Source: Vigna angularis (taxonomy: Eukaryota; Streptophyta; Magnoliopsida; Fabales; Fabaceae). From it: a stretch of 64,000 nucleotides of DNA. Location of the stretch: NCBI RefSeq assembly GCF_016808095.1, contig NC_068979.1, positions 31,429,819-31,493,818 of the forward strand. Direction: 5' to 3'. The notes under the pieces were generated by a model. The model did no database searches. It was given only the letters and a program-made list of their open reading frames with translations, and was not told the origin of the DNA. The position numbers and the translations under genes are program-made. Shown here in pieces: positions 11,728 to 22,438 of the stretch. The first letter of the stretch is position 1; each line of letters begins with the position of its first letter.

Positions 11728-12490
11728 ACGGCCCTCTGCTTGGCAATGGTCGAATTTTAGTTTTCTTCTGTGAGTTTGGCCCTCTGCGAGGCAATGGTCA
11801 AATCCAGGTTTTAGTTTTCTGTTATCGGCCCTCTGCATGGCAATGGTCGGATTTAAATTTCTGTTCTGTGAATTTGGCCCTCTGCGAGGCAATGGTCAAA
11901 TCCAGGTTTTAGTTTTCTGTTATCGGCCCTCTGCATGGCAATGGTCGGATTTAAATTTCTGTTCTGTGAGTTTGGCCCTCTGCGAGGCAATGGTCAAATC
12001 CAGGTTTTAGTTTTCTGTTATCGGCCCTCTGCATGGCAATGGTCGGATTTAATTTTCTGTTCTGTGAGTTTGGCCCTCTGCGAGGCAATGGTCAAATCCA
12101 GGTTTTAGTTTTCTGTTATCGGCCCTCTGCATGGCAATGGTCGGATTTAAATTTCTGTTCTGTGAGTTTGGCCCTCTGCGAGGCAATGGTCAAATCCAGG
12201 TTTTAGTTTTCTGTTATCGGCCCTCTGCTTGGCAATGGTCGGATTTAAATTTCTGTTCTGTGAGTTTGGCCCTCTGCGAGGCAATGGTCAAATCCAGGTT
12301 TTAGTTTTCTGTTATCGGCCCTCTGCATGGCAATGGTCGGATTTAAATTTCTGTTCTGTGAGTTTGGCCCTCTGCGAGGCAATGGTCAAATCCAGGTTTT
12401 AGTTTTTTGTTATCGGCCCTCCGCTTGGCAATGGTCGGTTTTTAAATTTCTATTTTGTGAAGTTTGGCCCTCTGCGAGACAATGGTCGAA
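11728..12490 (+). repeat. About 97-bp tandem repeat (GGCCCTCTGC...GGCAATGGTC)
   Basis: About seven full copies of a unit made of two related halves. Each half contains GGCCCTCTGC followed by GGCAATGGTC, one with GGATTTAAATTTCTGTTCTG and the other with AAATCCAGGTTTTAGTTTTC. Copies anchored on TATCGGCCCTCTGC recur about every 97 bp from 11,826 to about 12,415. It lies just upstream of the PPT, where Ogre/Tat elements commonly carry untranslated tandem repeats. Confidence 0.9.
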
Positions 12491-12672
12491 CTCTCTTGTG
12501 TTGCATCAAGACATTTTTCTTTGAATTCAATTATCGTATTTGCTTGGATAAGTTTTTTATTCTTCCATCTTTCTCTTTTGGAAATCCAGACGAAATTAGT
12601 GTTTCTTTCTTTACTTAGCTTTTACTCCGATAATACGAAAATATCAACTTTTCATATTATCTAGTAAAATCT

Positions 12673-12689
12673 AAGTAAAGAGGGGCAGC
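12673..12689 (+). promoter_or_regulatory. Polypurine tract
   Basis: AAGTAAAGAGGGGCAGC abuts the TG of the 3' LTR. It would prime plus-strand DNA synthesis. Confidence 0.8.
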
Positions 12690-15583
12690 TGTCAACACCC
12701 AATTTCGTCCGGATGACTAAATAATATAGGTCTCTCTTATTTTATGTTTTTTTATATAATTTTAATTCTGTTTTTGTTATTATTTGTTTTTTTTATTTCA
12801 TTTGATTTTCTATATGAAAAAAAAAAAAGAGAAAACAAAAGAATAAAAAAAAGAGAGAGGCAAGATCATGGAGACCCTATTTCTCAAAAGAAGAAAAGGA
12901 AAAATGGTTCCTCCCTCACGGACACTGACACATGCACTGCCCTTTTGCTCTCGACCACCCCTCTGCTCCTCACACACCCGTAACCACCCCAACAACTTTT
13001 CCATTCACTCCCAATTCCTCATCTCCATTTTAGAATCCATCATTCACCTTTGGCCATTGGCCATTGCTTCAAACACTCACCATATTCATCTTCAGGTCCT
13101 CTTACACTACGGCCTCACCTTCTTCTTCCACTTTCATCACCCAACGACATCCTTTCATCACCTGCAATTCTAAGACAACAACACAGTACTCATTATTTTC
13201 TCTTCATACTTCACCTTCTTCATTTCCCCTACCATCTTCTTCAACAAAAAAATCATTTCTCCAACCTCATTCGTTCTATACTAAAGCCATCTCCAATCAT
13301 CGGCAAAATGGAATCCTCAAGCAAGAAACACTGTACCTCCAGCCACGATGTCGTGGTCTAGTGATGGTGATCAACAGTACCGGTAAGGAGCCGTGTCTGG
13401 CAGCGATGCTGTAAAGAGGTAAACCCAACCAAGGATTTGGTCTCACATTGTACAAGGGAAAAGTGACGACAATGACACTGACGAAACTTCAGTCAGCGAC
13501 GATGACGGCGGTTGGGCTCTGGTTGGGATGACGATGATGGCATGCTAGCAGTCAGTGTTTGGCGTGATGAAGCTCCAGAAGATTGATAGGCGTCTTGATG
13601 GTGGCTGGTTCGGTGAAGCGAGGTTCGCGTTGGAGAAGACGAAGTTGCTGATCCGCGGCGACGCTCTTTGCTCGAGGTAGCGTCACAACGAGCACCTGTA
13701 GCAGCGGAGGTGCCTACAACAGCGGAGTGGCGAGCAACGGCGATGATGTCTCGTCGTAGTTGAGTCTCGGTCCCACGCGTGAAAGAGAGAGCGCGGAAGG
13801 AGGAGGGTCGTAGAGGGCGACGGCGCTTCCAACATTGGCGTTGTCGCCGGCAATGTTCTTGGCCAGCCGTGAGGAACAGGGAGCGCGAAGATAAGAAGGA
13901 GGAGATAGACCTAGTGCCGTGGACGGTGGTAGCTCCAGCGGCGGGTGTCGTCATTGGCGACGCCGCGAACCGCGGCTAGCGGTGGCCGGTTGGAGTGGAG
14001 GCTGAGTCATGGCCGTGGGTGGCAGAGATGAGTGTCTCTGTGTTCTTTCATTCAGAGGAGAAGACCTGGATCTCGGCGTTGCTCACACAAATGAGATGAA
14101 GTTGGAGGAACCCCTAATGGGTTTCTGATTAGGGTTAAGAGGCCTTGGGCCTGGTGCGGTTTGCTTCCCTTCCCTTCCTGCCACACGCGTAACTCCATTC
14201 GCACCCCCTTCCATTTGGGTTGAAACCCATTTTGTTTCTGCAAACAAAAATAAAAAAAAGGGAATTGGACCTGAGCACGCATTTCGGGATGCACCTCCAT
14301 TCTCATCTTTACACCTTGGCAGATACAAAGTTGGAGAAAAAAGGTTTTGGCCCAAACTAAAGAGCTTCAATTTTACTCCGCACCTCTGGTTTTTATCTTT
14401 GCACCCCTATTCTTGTTGGGCTGTTTCTCTTGCTTTATTTTTATGCTTTTGTTTCTTTATTTTTATTATTATCTGTTTGGTTATTAGTTTTTACTGTATG
14501 TAACCCCTTTATGATAGTCCACACGCTTTTGTTTTATTTATATCGGTTAGACTTGTTTGTTTCATTCTCCATAAAAATCAAATAAAAATATTTTGAAAAG
14601 GTTTAAGCACACGTGCGACCGCTCGCGTAGGCCTTGTGCTGAAAATCTTTTCCTTTTCTTTTACAAAAAGTTAAAAATCGAATAAAAATATTTTGAAAAG
14701 GTTTAAGCACACGTGCGACCGCTCGCGTAGGCCTTGTGCTGAAAATCTTTTCCTTTTCTTTTATAAAAATTAAAAATCAAATAAAAATATTTTGAAAAGG
14801 TTTAAGCACACGTGCGACCGCTCGCGTAGGCCTTGTGCTGAAAATCTTTTCCCTTTCTTTTACAAAAGTTAAAAATCAAATAAAAATATTTTGAAAAGGT
14901 TTAAGCACACGTGCGACCGCTCGCGTAGGCCTTGTGCTAAAAAACCTTTTCCTTTTCTTTTACAAAAGTTAAAAATCAAATAAAAATATTTTGAAAAGGT
15001 TTAAGCACACGTGCGACCGCTCGCGTAGGCCTTGTGCTGAAAATCTTTTTCTTTTCTTTTACAAAAGTTAAAAATCAAATAAAAATATTTTGAAAAGGTT
15101 TAAGCACACGTGCGACCGCTCGCGTAGGCCTTGTGCTAGAAAACCTTTTCCTTCTTTATTAAAAATACTAAAATATTCCCAAACTACAAGTAATCTCTCA
15201 GCTAGAACTACGTAACCCTGATTTCTCTTTTTGAATGAGAATACGTAGGAGCAAGGTCAATCCTTGTCGGGCCCAAAAAACTAAAAAATATATTTTGTTT
15301 ATTTAGAATTTTATTTTAGGGGATAGTTAAACATTTTGAAAACCACATCACATTCGCGCATTTAGTTAAAGGTACTGCCCTCGGGCAGGCGCTGTAGGGT
15401 GCTAATACCTTCCCTACGCGTAACCGACTCCCGAACCCAGAATCTGGTTTTCGCGGACCGTGTCTTATTATTTTATGGTTTTTCCGTAGTTTTCCAGAAT
15501 AAACTATGGTGGCGACTCCAAAATCTCTTTTCGAAACCCGTTTCTTTTTGGATCGTCGTCCCGTCGCGATTCCGGTTGCGACA
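12690..15583 (+). repeat. 3' LTR of the Ogre/Tat-like element
   Basis: The LTR is 2,894 bp and by eye identical to the 5' LTR apart from two extra A in one A run (near 12,817-12,828). It carries the same six-copy 99-bp array at about 14,570-15,145 and the same GC-rich segment. It ends GCGACA followed by the second GAAGG. Confidence 0.93.
14570..15145 (+). repeat. About 99-bp tandem repeat, six copies, inside the 3' LTR
   Basis: This is the duplicate of the array in the 5' LTR. The copy number and the spelling variants (for example the CTAAAAAACC junction after copy 4) are the same, showing no array change since insertion. Confidence 0.92.
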
Positions 15584-15588
15584 GAAGG
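15584..15588. repeat. Target-site duplication, right copy (GAAGG)
   Basis: This is an exact repeat of 1,028-1,032 immediately after the 3' LTR. Confidence 0.93.
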
Positions 15589-15909
15589 TGTTTTTGTTAT
15601 TGTTATTTTCTATTCACTTTCATTGTAATTGTGAAACTATTTTAGTGAAAAAGTTAATCACTATTCATAGTGATTAATGACTGGACGTAGAATCTTTTGA
15701 TTCAAACCAGGATAAAAATCATTTGTGTGATTTTTCTACTCCTTACACTCTTATATTTTCTGCTCATCAACTGTTTGATAAAAAGTTTATAAGAAAATTA
15801 AAGGAACCATTTTTTAAATTGACCGAACAAGCTATTTGCTTTTAACAATTTGTATTGTACTCTGTTTTAATATTTTCGCTGCATAAAATCGGTACCGATT
15901 GTTTCAACA
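15584..15909 (+). repeat. SIRE-like Ty1/copia LTR, right part
   Basis: After the target duplication the interrupted copia LTR continues. It contains GACTGGACGTAGAATC, AACCAGGATAAAAATC and TTGTGTGATTTTTCTACTCC, stretches typical of legume SIRE-type LTR 3' ends. A plausible end is TTTCAACA at 15,909. No PBS follows, so this is a solo LTR or a truncated element. Boundary confidence is low. Confidence 0.5.
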
Positions 15910-17259
15910 GATTCAAGGTTCCCTATTGTCATGATTTGGGGGTTTTGGTTCGTGATTTGATATGGCGTTGGTTTCTGATTTTTTCTTGTTGTAAGTGTGG
16001 TTGCCATGGTGGCGCAATGGTTCACGATGTCATAGCGTTTGGTTTCATGATGTTGGAACTTGTTGACGACGTCAATGGAGAAGATACATAGCGACGCAAT
16101 GAAGGAGGTGATTTTTGCAGGTTTGAGGTGCGATGATGGGTTTCGCGAATGTCCAAGGAAGATGTTGTGGTGGCGCGACTTGTAAACAATGACATCGTTC
16201 TAGATTTGTTTTTCATGTGCCGCCAGTGTTGTTCTGACATGGTGGCTGTTGATCTAGTTTTTTTGTGCAGGTTGGGATGAAGATGATGATGATGTGGAAA
16301 CCTACCATTGGTTTGGCTTGTGTGTTTAGGATGCTGCCACATGGCAATATTTGGTTGAATATTCTTTTATAAGTAGTAGGACGGGTGTAAATGGACATAT
16401 AGGAGGTGTAGAACAAATTTTGTGGTTGGCCCATTTGGAAATGTAGTGTATAAGTAAAATGTAGGACATATTTTTTCCGGAATTTATGATTTCATATTTG
16501 TTTTATAACTCAGAACAATTTAATTTCACATTTTGAATTAATCAAAATTTAACTTTAGCTACATCAACAAACAATAGAATATCCAAAAATAATTTGTGCA
16601 ACTAAAAATAATTTTTTAAGACCTTTTAATCCTCAAACTCGATAAGTCCAATTGTCACAAATTCTATTCAAATCAATTATTTAAACACAAAAATTTCTAT
16701 CAAAATTTTGAAATTAAACCTAAAATGTGGGCATAAATATGCACTCATCCTAAAGTGCTATCAATAATATCTAAAACTAAAGTCCTAAAGGTCACTTCGA
16801 AGTCTCTCAAATCTGTCCAGAGTGCTGATATTTATAAACTCTGACAATGTGGCTCAAGCGGTGATCCATGGCGCCAACCATGAGGTTTCCTCCCATTGTG
16901 AGTTTCCTTGATGGCTTAAGCTGTGAATATTTAGGTTGGAGTTACCTGACATTACTTCATAGTGAAGAATTCTCCATGGCTCAAGCCTCAGGCTAGGATC
17001 AAAGGAAATCTTCTTTGTTGGGTTTTCTTTGTGCTCAAGCCCTAAAAAATGGCGTTGCAGTCGTGTTGTGGTAGATTTCATTAAAAGTGTTTGAATTCTT
17101 CTTCTTTCTTTAAAATGAATACTTAACTCCCTGGATTCTTCTAATCCTACAAAACGAGTGAAATTTTTGTAGCTATCAAACATTTTATACAAAATCAAAG
17201 CAAGATAAGTGTCAAATCATCATTGAAATCTACTAATACTAGGCACTTGTCAAACTAGA
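15910..17259. other. No recognisable gene (1.35 kb)
   Basis: The interval is mostly AT-rich. Short frames at 15,855-16,091 (+), 16,022-16,434 (-) and 16,854-17,198 (-) show no family resemblance and no coding character I can defend. Confidence 0.6.
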
Positions 17260-17400
17260 GGTAAACTTGCTGCCAATTGGGAAGGTCTCTTTCATGTGGA
17301 AGACTCTCTCTAAAATGATCCTTACAAATTAGAAGAGCTTGGAGGAAAGCTCGTCCCAAGAACATGGAATGCCACGCACTTGAAAGCCTATTACAACTAA
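17260..17400 (+). pseudogene. Ty3/gypsy integrase C-terminal tail fragment
   Basis: Translating from 17,260 gives GKLAANWEGLFHV, then an in-frame TAA, then PYKLEELGGKLVPRTWNATH and a short LKAYYN end followed by a stop at 17,400. The pattern N-W-E-G...Y-K-L-E-E-L-x-G...P-R-T-W-N-A-x-H-L-K is the hallmark end of plant gypsy pol polyproteins. No RT or integrase core is found upstream, so only the last 47 codons remain. The following 17,401-17,590, including AAGGTGGGTTTTGTCGGGCA, looks like the usual sequence downstream of such a pol end. Confidence 0.75.
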
Positions 17401-17594
17401 ATGTGTCATGTTATATGAGCCTTTTTCTTATCATCTTTGCTTTTAACTTTTAAAGATCTATTATAAGGATGTGTATACTCTTTTTTATTCGACCAAATTT
17501 TTCCCTAAGGTGGGTTTTGTCGGGCAAGATTTCTAATGAGACATACCTTGATTTCTAATAAAAACCCCCATTTTTGATTCATGTTCATTCCATA

Positions 17595-17751
17595 GAAAAA
17601 CACAAAGTTGACACTCAAAGTTATTAGATTATAACATGAGAAAAAGACCACATAGTTGACACTTAAAATTACTAGATTGTAACATGAGAAAAAGACTACA
17701 AAGTTAGCACTCACAATTACTAGATTTTAACATGAGGAAAAGACCATAGAG
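17595..17751 (+). repeat. About 55-bp minisatellite, left part
   Basis: Three copies of a unit like AGTTGACACTCAAAGTTA...TAGATT.TAACATGAGAAAAAGACCAC. The array breaks off at the solo LTR and continues beyond it at 19,296. Confidence 0.85.
17747..17751. repeat. Probable target duplication of solo LTR, left (TAGAG)
   Basis: TAGAG here corresponds to CGGAG at 19,296-19,300. The minisatellite consensus at this point is CGGAG, so the left copy has probably mutated at two bases. Confidence 0.5.
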
Positions 17752-19295
17752 TATTAAGACAGGATCGTCTAAAGAATAGACTATCTAAGCAATCTAGGTT
17801 TTAAAGTTTAACAAAAAGCGCTAAATGAAATATTGTTGTATACGAGAAGTTGTTTAAAATAGTAGCGTCCAATGAAGAGCTATTTTATAATGTTTGAAGT
17901 CAATCTTATAAATAACATTTTCTAGACCAAAATATTTAAATGAATCAAAAAATCATAAACAACATCTGAAAGAAAGTATCTCTCTTTGAAATCATCTAAT
18001 AAACTATATAAGCAAAACAAGCTAACGTCATATAAAAACAAAAGTTTGTCTCTTATATAACACTAAAGTTAAAAGAAGTCTTTATTTAATACAATGTTAT
18101 ATCAAGCAAAGCCTTCTAAAGAAAATATTGTCTGATGAATGGCCGCTAAATGCTTTAGCCTTTGAAAAAGATCTTATATTTATACCATCTAATGATTATA
18201 CATGTTATATGTCTTACCAAATGATGTATTTATGAATGAAATGAAAAATGATAAAATGTCTTGAACACACTACACTGTCTAACGCTTATCAACATTCAAA
18301 ACATTTAATATATGTACGAAAAAGTAATTTAATGCTTGTATACTTTGTTTCTTGATATTCATGTAGACTAATAAAGTAGAAGATATGATCAGAATCACCG
18401 TATCGAAGAAAAAGATATTGTGAGAGAATAAAAACATTATGAGAATTTTTTCTTTGAAGCCATCTACTTTGTCATATCGTACAAGCTCAAGCTTCACTTA
18501 AGGCTATAAGAAAAATCTTTCAACCCTACAAAGTAGACTAAAGTCTGACTTCACATCTAAAGGCTACTAGTTCTCCAAAAGTAAAATTTTCTGTCTAACG
18601 GTCATCGTTCAAGAGAACTATATATATAGAAGACAACTTGAAGAGAAGTAGTCGTTGATGATAGCGCTAGAAAGATAGCATAAGAAGAATATAAACGTGA
18701 AAAAGGAATAAAAAGAAAAGCTTGTAGTGCTTATATATCGTTTGAAGCTCAATATCTTTTGAGAGAAAAATCTTAGCAAAATATTGAACACCTCATACTG
18801 TCTATATCCTCTCCTTGAGAGTTATCATCTGTACTTTTATTCTTAACACTGCTTGTGTTGTAAATTTTGAAGAGAATTAAAATACTTGTCTAGACGTGTT
18901 GTATATGTTCAAACTAGAAGTGGTTAAACTTAGTCTAGTCGTGTTGACTAGGGAACCAAGAGTGGTTAGAATAGTTATTGTAAACCAAGAGTGATGAGAA
19001 TACTCGGTGAGATCGTGGACAGGTAAAACTCATGTAATCTTGAAAAATATTAGTGGAATATCTTAAGAGTTCTTACGGGAGAACTTGATGTAACTCAGGT
19101 TGAGTGAACCAGTATAAAAATTTGTGGTTTATTGCTTTCCTATTCAGAACGTTTTCCATTTACTCATCTTATAAAACCCAACATACGAACATCTTATAAT
19201 AGTTATACATTCTCTTTAAAAATTATTAGACACTGCTTTGTGAAATAATTTAAAAAACACTATTCACCCCCTTTAGTGTTTTTCCTATGCTTTCA
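17752..19295 (+). mobile_element. Old Ty1/copia (SIRE-like) solo LTR, about 1.54 kb
   Basis: The sequence between the two halves of the minisatellite begins TATTAAGAC (probably a decayed TGTTAAGAC) and ends CTTTCA. It contains the copia LTR end signature CTATTCACCCCCTTTAGTG, preceded by GACACTGCTTTGTGAAATAA. The first kilobase repeats variants of GTCTAAAGAA, comparable to the variable motifs in the LTR at 1-1,032. No internal retrotransposon sequence is present, so it is a solo LTR left by recombination between two LTRs. Confidence 0.7.
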
Positions 19296-19510
19296 CGGAG
19301 TTTGCACTCAAAGTTACTAAATTGTAACATAAGTAAAAGACTATAGAATTGGCACTCAAAGTTACTCGATTGTAACATGAGAAAGGACCACGAAGTTGAC
19401 AATTAAAGTTACTAGATTATAATATGAGAAAAAAAACCACGGAGTTGGCACTCAAAGTTACTAGATTTTAACATGAGAAAAAGAACACTTAGTTGACACT
19501 CAAGTTATTA
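19296..19510 (+). repeat. About 55-bp minisatellite, right part
   Basis: About four copies of the same unit as at 17,595 (GTTGGCACTCAAAGTTACTA, then TAACATGAGAAAAAGACCAC). The two parts were one array before the solo LTR element inserted. Confidence 0.85.
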
Positions 19511-19605
19511 GAATTGTCACATGAAAACAAATTACTAGAACTGCAACATAAGAAAAACCTTCAAGCAAGGCCCTAAAAGCCCTTGAATTAGGGCAAATCA
19601 ACAAA

Positions 19606-19830
19606 ATGAAAGCTACCAGGTACATAGGAGCTCGACATCCCAATAATTGACTACAAAAATGAAAGCTATCAGATATAGAGGAGCTCAACATCTCAATAAT
19701 CAAGTACAAAAATAAAAGCTACTGAGTATAGAAGAGCTCGACATCTTAATAAACAAGTAAAAAATGAAAACTACCAGGTACAAAGGAGTTCTGCATCCCG
19801 TGTCCAAAATACAAAAATGAAAGCTAATTA
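19606..19830 (+). repeat. About 60-bp degenerate tandem repeat
   Basis: Four diverged copies of a unit like AAAATGAAAGCTACCAGGTA followed by AGGAGCTCGACATCCCAATAA. It lies between the 55-bp minisatellite and the AT-rich gene upstream region and codes for nothing recognisable. Confidence 0.75.
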
Positions 19831-20016
19831 GCATTACAATACACGAATCACCTAGGCCATCCATCTCGATCTTCACCTTATCCACTCTCACTTAAATTCT
19901 TACAAAAGGCATTTTAAAAAAGTTCTAATGGTTTGTTAAGACAATTAATGATCACTTCCAAACTTAACATATTGTTTTAATTCATTATAAATAAAAATAT
20001 TTAATTATAATTTAAG

Positions 20017-20050
<34 letters not shown>

Positions 20051-20387
20051 TTTTTTAATACTTTATTCATAATTATTATTTTTTTAATTCAAAATTACAT
20101 ATAAAGTTAATTAATTTTATATTTGTTATAAAAAATATTTATATTATTAAATATTAAAATGTTATAAAATAATATAGTTATTTATAATTGTTAATAAAAA
20201 GCAAGATCATTATATTTTTACAAATATTTCATTAATTATAATATTAAAATTTATTTACCATTTTCGTGCATTCCACGGTATAGGAACTAGTTGATTTAGA
20301 TATAGCTGCATTGCCGACTATTTGACGCTTATCAGCAATATCGATAGCAATTGGCAGATCTGATCTATCTGAAGGTTTCACCAACTG
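19831..20387. other. AT-rich upstream region of the 7-TM gene
   Basis: A (TA)n microsatellite lies at about 20,020-20,049. The rest is strongly AT-rich to about 20,260. No clear TATA box or motif stands out in the last 130 bases, so I do not call a promoter. Confidence 0.6.
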
Positions 20388-20390
20388 GTG

Positions 20391-21704
20391 ATGAGGATGA
20401 GGTCTTCATCTTGCTCCTTCTTCCTCCTCCTCGTACTGGGCCTTCTCCCCTTGTCCCTCTCAGAGATCCGCTTCTCTGAGGTTCGAAACGACGATCGGCC
20501 CATTGTTCCCTTCGATCAGTTTGGGTTCACCCACAAGGGTCGTCTTGAGCTCACTGTTTCCAGAATCTCCCTCTCCAATTCCAATTTGGACCTCTCAAAG
20601 GTTGGCTTCTTTCTCTGCACCCTGGATTCTTGGCTCCATGTCCTCCAGCAGCTGGAGGATGGTGAGATTCGGTGCACCCTTCAATCAGATCTCGTGAAGT
20701 CCGTATACACCTTTAATTCTCTGAACGGCAAAGAGTCTTTCAACATCGAGTACAAAGAAAACGACGCCGATCAGTACAACCTGGTGTTCGCCAACTGCCA
20801 CCCTCAGCAGCTGAAAGTGAGCATGGATGTTAAATCTGCCATGTACAATCTGGACGGAAGGAGCAACACCCGCGATTACCTTTCTGCTGGGAGAACCATC
20901 CTTCCCAAGGTCTATTTCCTGCTGTCGCTGGTGTATTTCGCTTTGGCTGCTATTTGGATCAGCGTGCTCTACAAGAAGCGATTGACCGCATTCCGCATCC
21001 ATTACTTCATGCTTGCCGTCGTCATCTTGAAGGCTTTGAATCTCTTGTGTGAGGCCGAGGACAAATCCTACATCAAGCGCACAGGCAGCGCCCACGGCTG
21101 GGATATCATCTTTTACATCTTTAGCTTCCTCAAGGGCATTTCTCTCTTCACTCTCATTGTCTTGATTGGCACCGGCTGGTCCTTCCTCAAGCCCTTCCTT
21201 CAGGATAAGGAAAAGAAGGTTCTCATGATTGTCATCCCCCTTCAAGTCATCGCTAACATTGCTCAGGTTGTCATTGACGAGAGTGGCCCCTACGGCCACG
21301 ACTGGGTTACCTGGAAACAGGTCTTCCTCCTCGTAGATGTCGTTTGTTGCTGCGCCGTGCTCTTCCCCATTGTCTGGTCCATCAAGAACCTCCGTGAGGC
21401 TGCCAGGACCGACGGCAAGGCCGCTGTTAATTTGATGAAGCTTACCCTCTTCCGTCATTATTACATCGTCGTCATTTGTTACATATACTTCACCAGGGTT
21501 GTGGTTTATGCCTTGGAGACCATAACATCCTATCGCTATTCTTGGACCAGTGTGGTTGCTGCTGAGTTAGCCACGCTTGCTTTCTACATCTTCACCGGCT
21601 ACAAGTTCAAACCTGAAGCTCACAATCCTTATTTTGTCATCGATGACGAAGAGGAAGAGGCTGCTGCCGAGTCATTGAAGCTTGAAGATGAATTTGAATT
21701 GTAA
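20391..21704 (+). CDS. Seven-transmembrane GPR107/Lung_7-TM_R-like protein (CAND6/7-like)
   Basis: A 437-residue intronless frame. Residues 1-24 form a signal peptide (basic start, then FFLLLVLGLLPLSLS). Residues 25-170 are a luminal or extracellular domain with cysteines at 76, 95 and 136. Seven hydrophobic segments follow at about 174-194, 204-222, 239-262, 277-295, 311-331, 356-376 and 386-406. The tail is acidic (DDEEEEAAAE...EDEFEL). Length and layout fit the plant members of the GPR107/108 (GOST) family, called candidate GPCRs CAND6/CAND7 in Arabidopsis. Animal relatives act in Golgi and endosomal trafficking. A G-protein role in plants is unproven. I start at the ATG at 20,391; a second ATG at 20,397 is possible, and the upstream GTG at 20,388 is unlikely in a eukaryote. 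The frame is intact and has GC-richer codon use than its surroundings. It is the most distal convincing gene. Confidence 0.93.
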   Translation: MRMRSSSCSFFLLLVLGLLPLSLSEIRFSEVRNDDRPIVPFDQFGFTHKGRLELTVSRISLSNSNLDLSKVGFFLCTLDSWLHVLQQLEDGEIRCTLQSDLVKSVYTFNSLNGKESFNIEYKENDADQYNLVFANCHPQQLKVSMDVKSAMYNLDGRSNTRDYLSAGRTILPKVYFLLSLVYFALAAIWISVLYKKRLTAFRIHYFMLAVVILKALNLLCEAEDKSYIKRTGSAHGWDIIFYIFSFLKGISLFTLIVLIGTGWSFLKPFLQDKEKKVLMIVIPLQVIANIAQVVIDESGPYGHDWVTWKQVFLLVDVVCCCAVLFPIVWSIKNLREAARTDGKAAVNLMKLTLFRHYYIVVICYIYFTRVVVYALETITSYRYSWTSVVAAELATLAFYIFTGYKFKPEAHNPYFVIDDEEEEAAAESLKLEDEFEL

Positions 21705-22438
21705 TTCTGTCAAAATACAAAAACATTGAGCTTTTCCCGATTCAGGTGTTGAACAACTCGGTACGATGTTCAGCAATGCTCAGGTTTCATCTCAACGACA
21801 GTTAGAAATTTTTAAGTTACATTTTATGGATATAGTCATTATTCATAAATCATTGTTCTATATTTTGTGTTCTGGACTCATGCCAGTTTTTTGAACTAGT
21901 GTCATAATATCCTAAAACCCTTGTGTAGTGCTATGAACATATATCACGTCGTCTAAGTATTGATACGGATACCTTACAAACATTTTTTTGTCATGATTGT
22001 TTTTATTATAATTATCTTCTACCTTCAAACTTCGGTTGCATTGGAATTTGTTCGATCATTAGTACCATTACTCTAAATTTATCGGAAGCATTGGTATTAT
22101 CACTGGACTTCTGAGTTTTCTTGAAGGTATAGGCAGAAGTGTCAAATCAGCTTCATCCCTGCGCTAATAGTATGAAAGAATCACGGTTGTTGTTGTGGAA
22201 TTTTATCGATACAATAGGAAATCCGGTATCCTAGGTTTGGGGTTGGGAAGGGGAAATTCTAAAGTGGGTACCTGGGCCCTAGCAGCATCTATCCCCCAAC
22301 CCTGTTCAAGACAAAACTTAATGAAGTCTTGTTCTGATGTGAGAAGGAATGCAGTGACACTCCAATTCTATTACAGAAATGGAGGATTGGATCCTCCGGA
22401 GAATGTAAGAAGTACAATTGGGGTTCTTTTTCACTAGT
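21705..22438. other. 3' flank of the 7-TM gene, no further gene
   Basis: This contains the presumed 3' untranslated region and AT-rich intergenic DNA up to the chromovirus target site. I saw no canonical AATAAA and no coding frame. Confidence 0.6.

Larger units (their letters stand above)
1033..15583 (+). mobile_element. Non-autonomous Ogre/Tat-like Ty3/gypsy LTR retrotransposon, 14.55 kb
   Basis: The element has two direct LTRs of 2,892 and 2,894 bp that begin TGTCAACA and end GCGACA. It is flanked by identical GAAGG duplications, with a PBS at 3,927 and a purine-rich tract ending at 12,689. The interior is about 8.8 kb and holds only a broken gag that resembles the N-terminal plant gag of Tat/Ogre elements (DUF7745-like) and a degraded second gag segment. 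I found no protease, reverse transcriptase, RNase H or integrase in any frame. The rest is non-coding DNA with three minisatellites and long A runs. The LTRs appear to differ only by two A residues in one homopolymer, so insertion was very recent and must have used proteins from another element. The Ogre/Tat assignment is inference from the gag, the LTR start and the PBS. Confidence 0.92.

Noticed and set aside
11132..11728. 198-codon plus-strand frame with PKAQFSHW repeats
   Set aside because: It is produced by the 25-bp tandem repeat in the retrotransposon and starts in unrelated non-coding DNA.
16022..16434. Possible small gene on the minus strand (106- and 73-codon frames)
   Set aside because: The two overlapping frames are different in sequence, lack any recognisable domain, and lie in repeat-rich AT DNA.
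20388..20390. GTG as start codon of the 7-TM gene
   Set aside because: Plant nuclear genes rarely start at GTG, and an ATG follows immediately at 20,391 with a good signal peptide.
20685..21458. 257-codon minus-strand frame across the 7-TM gene
   Set aside because: It is a shadow of the plus-strand gene. The plus frame has a signal peptide, seven membrane segments and family similarity. The minus product has none.
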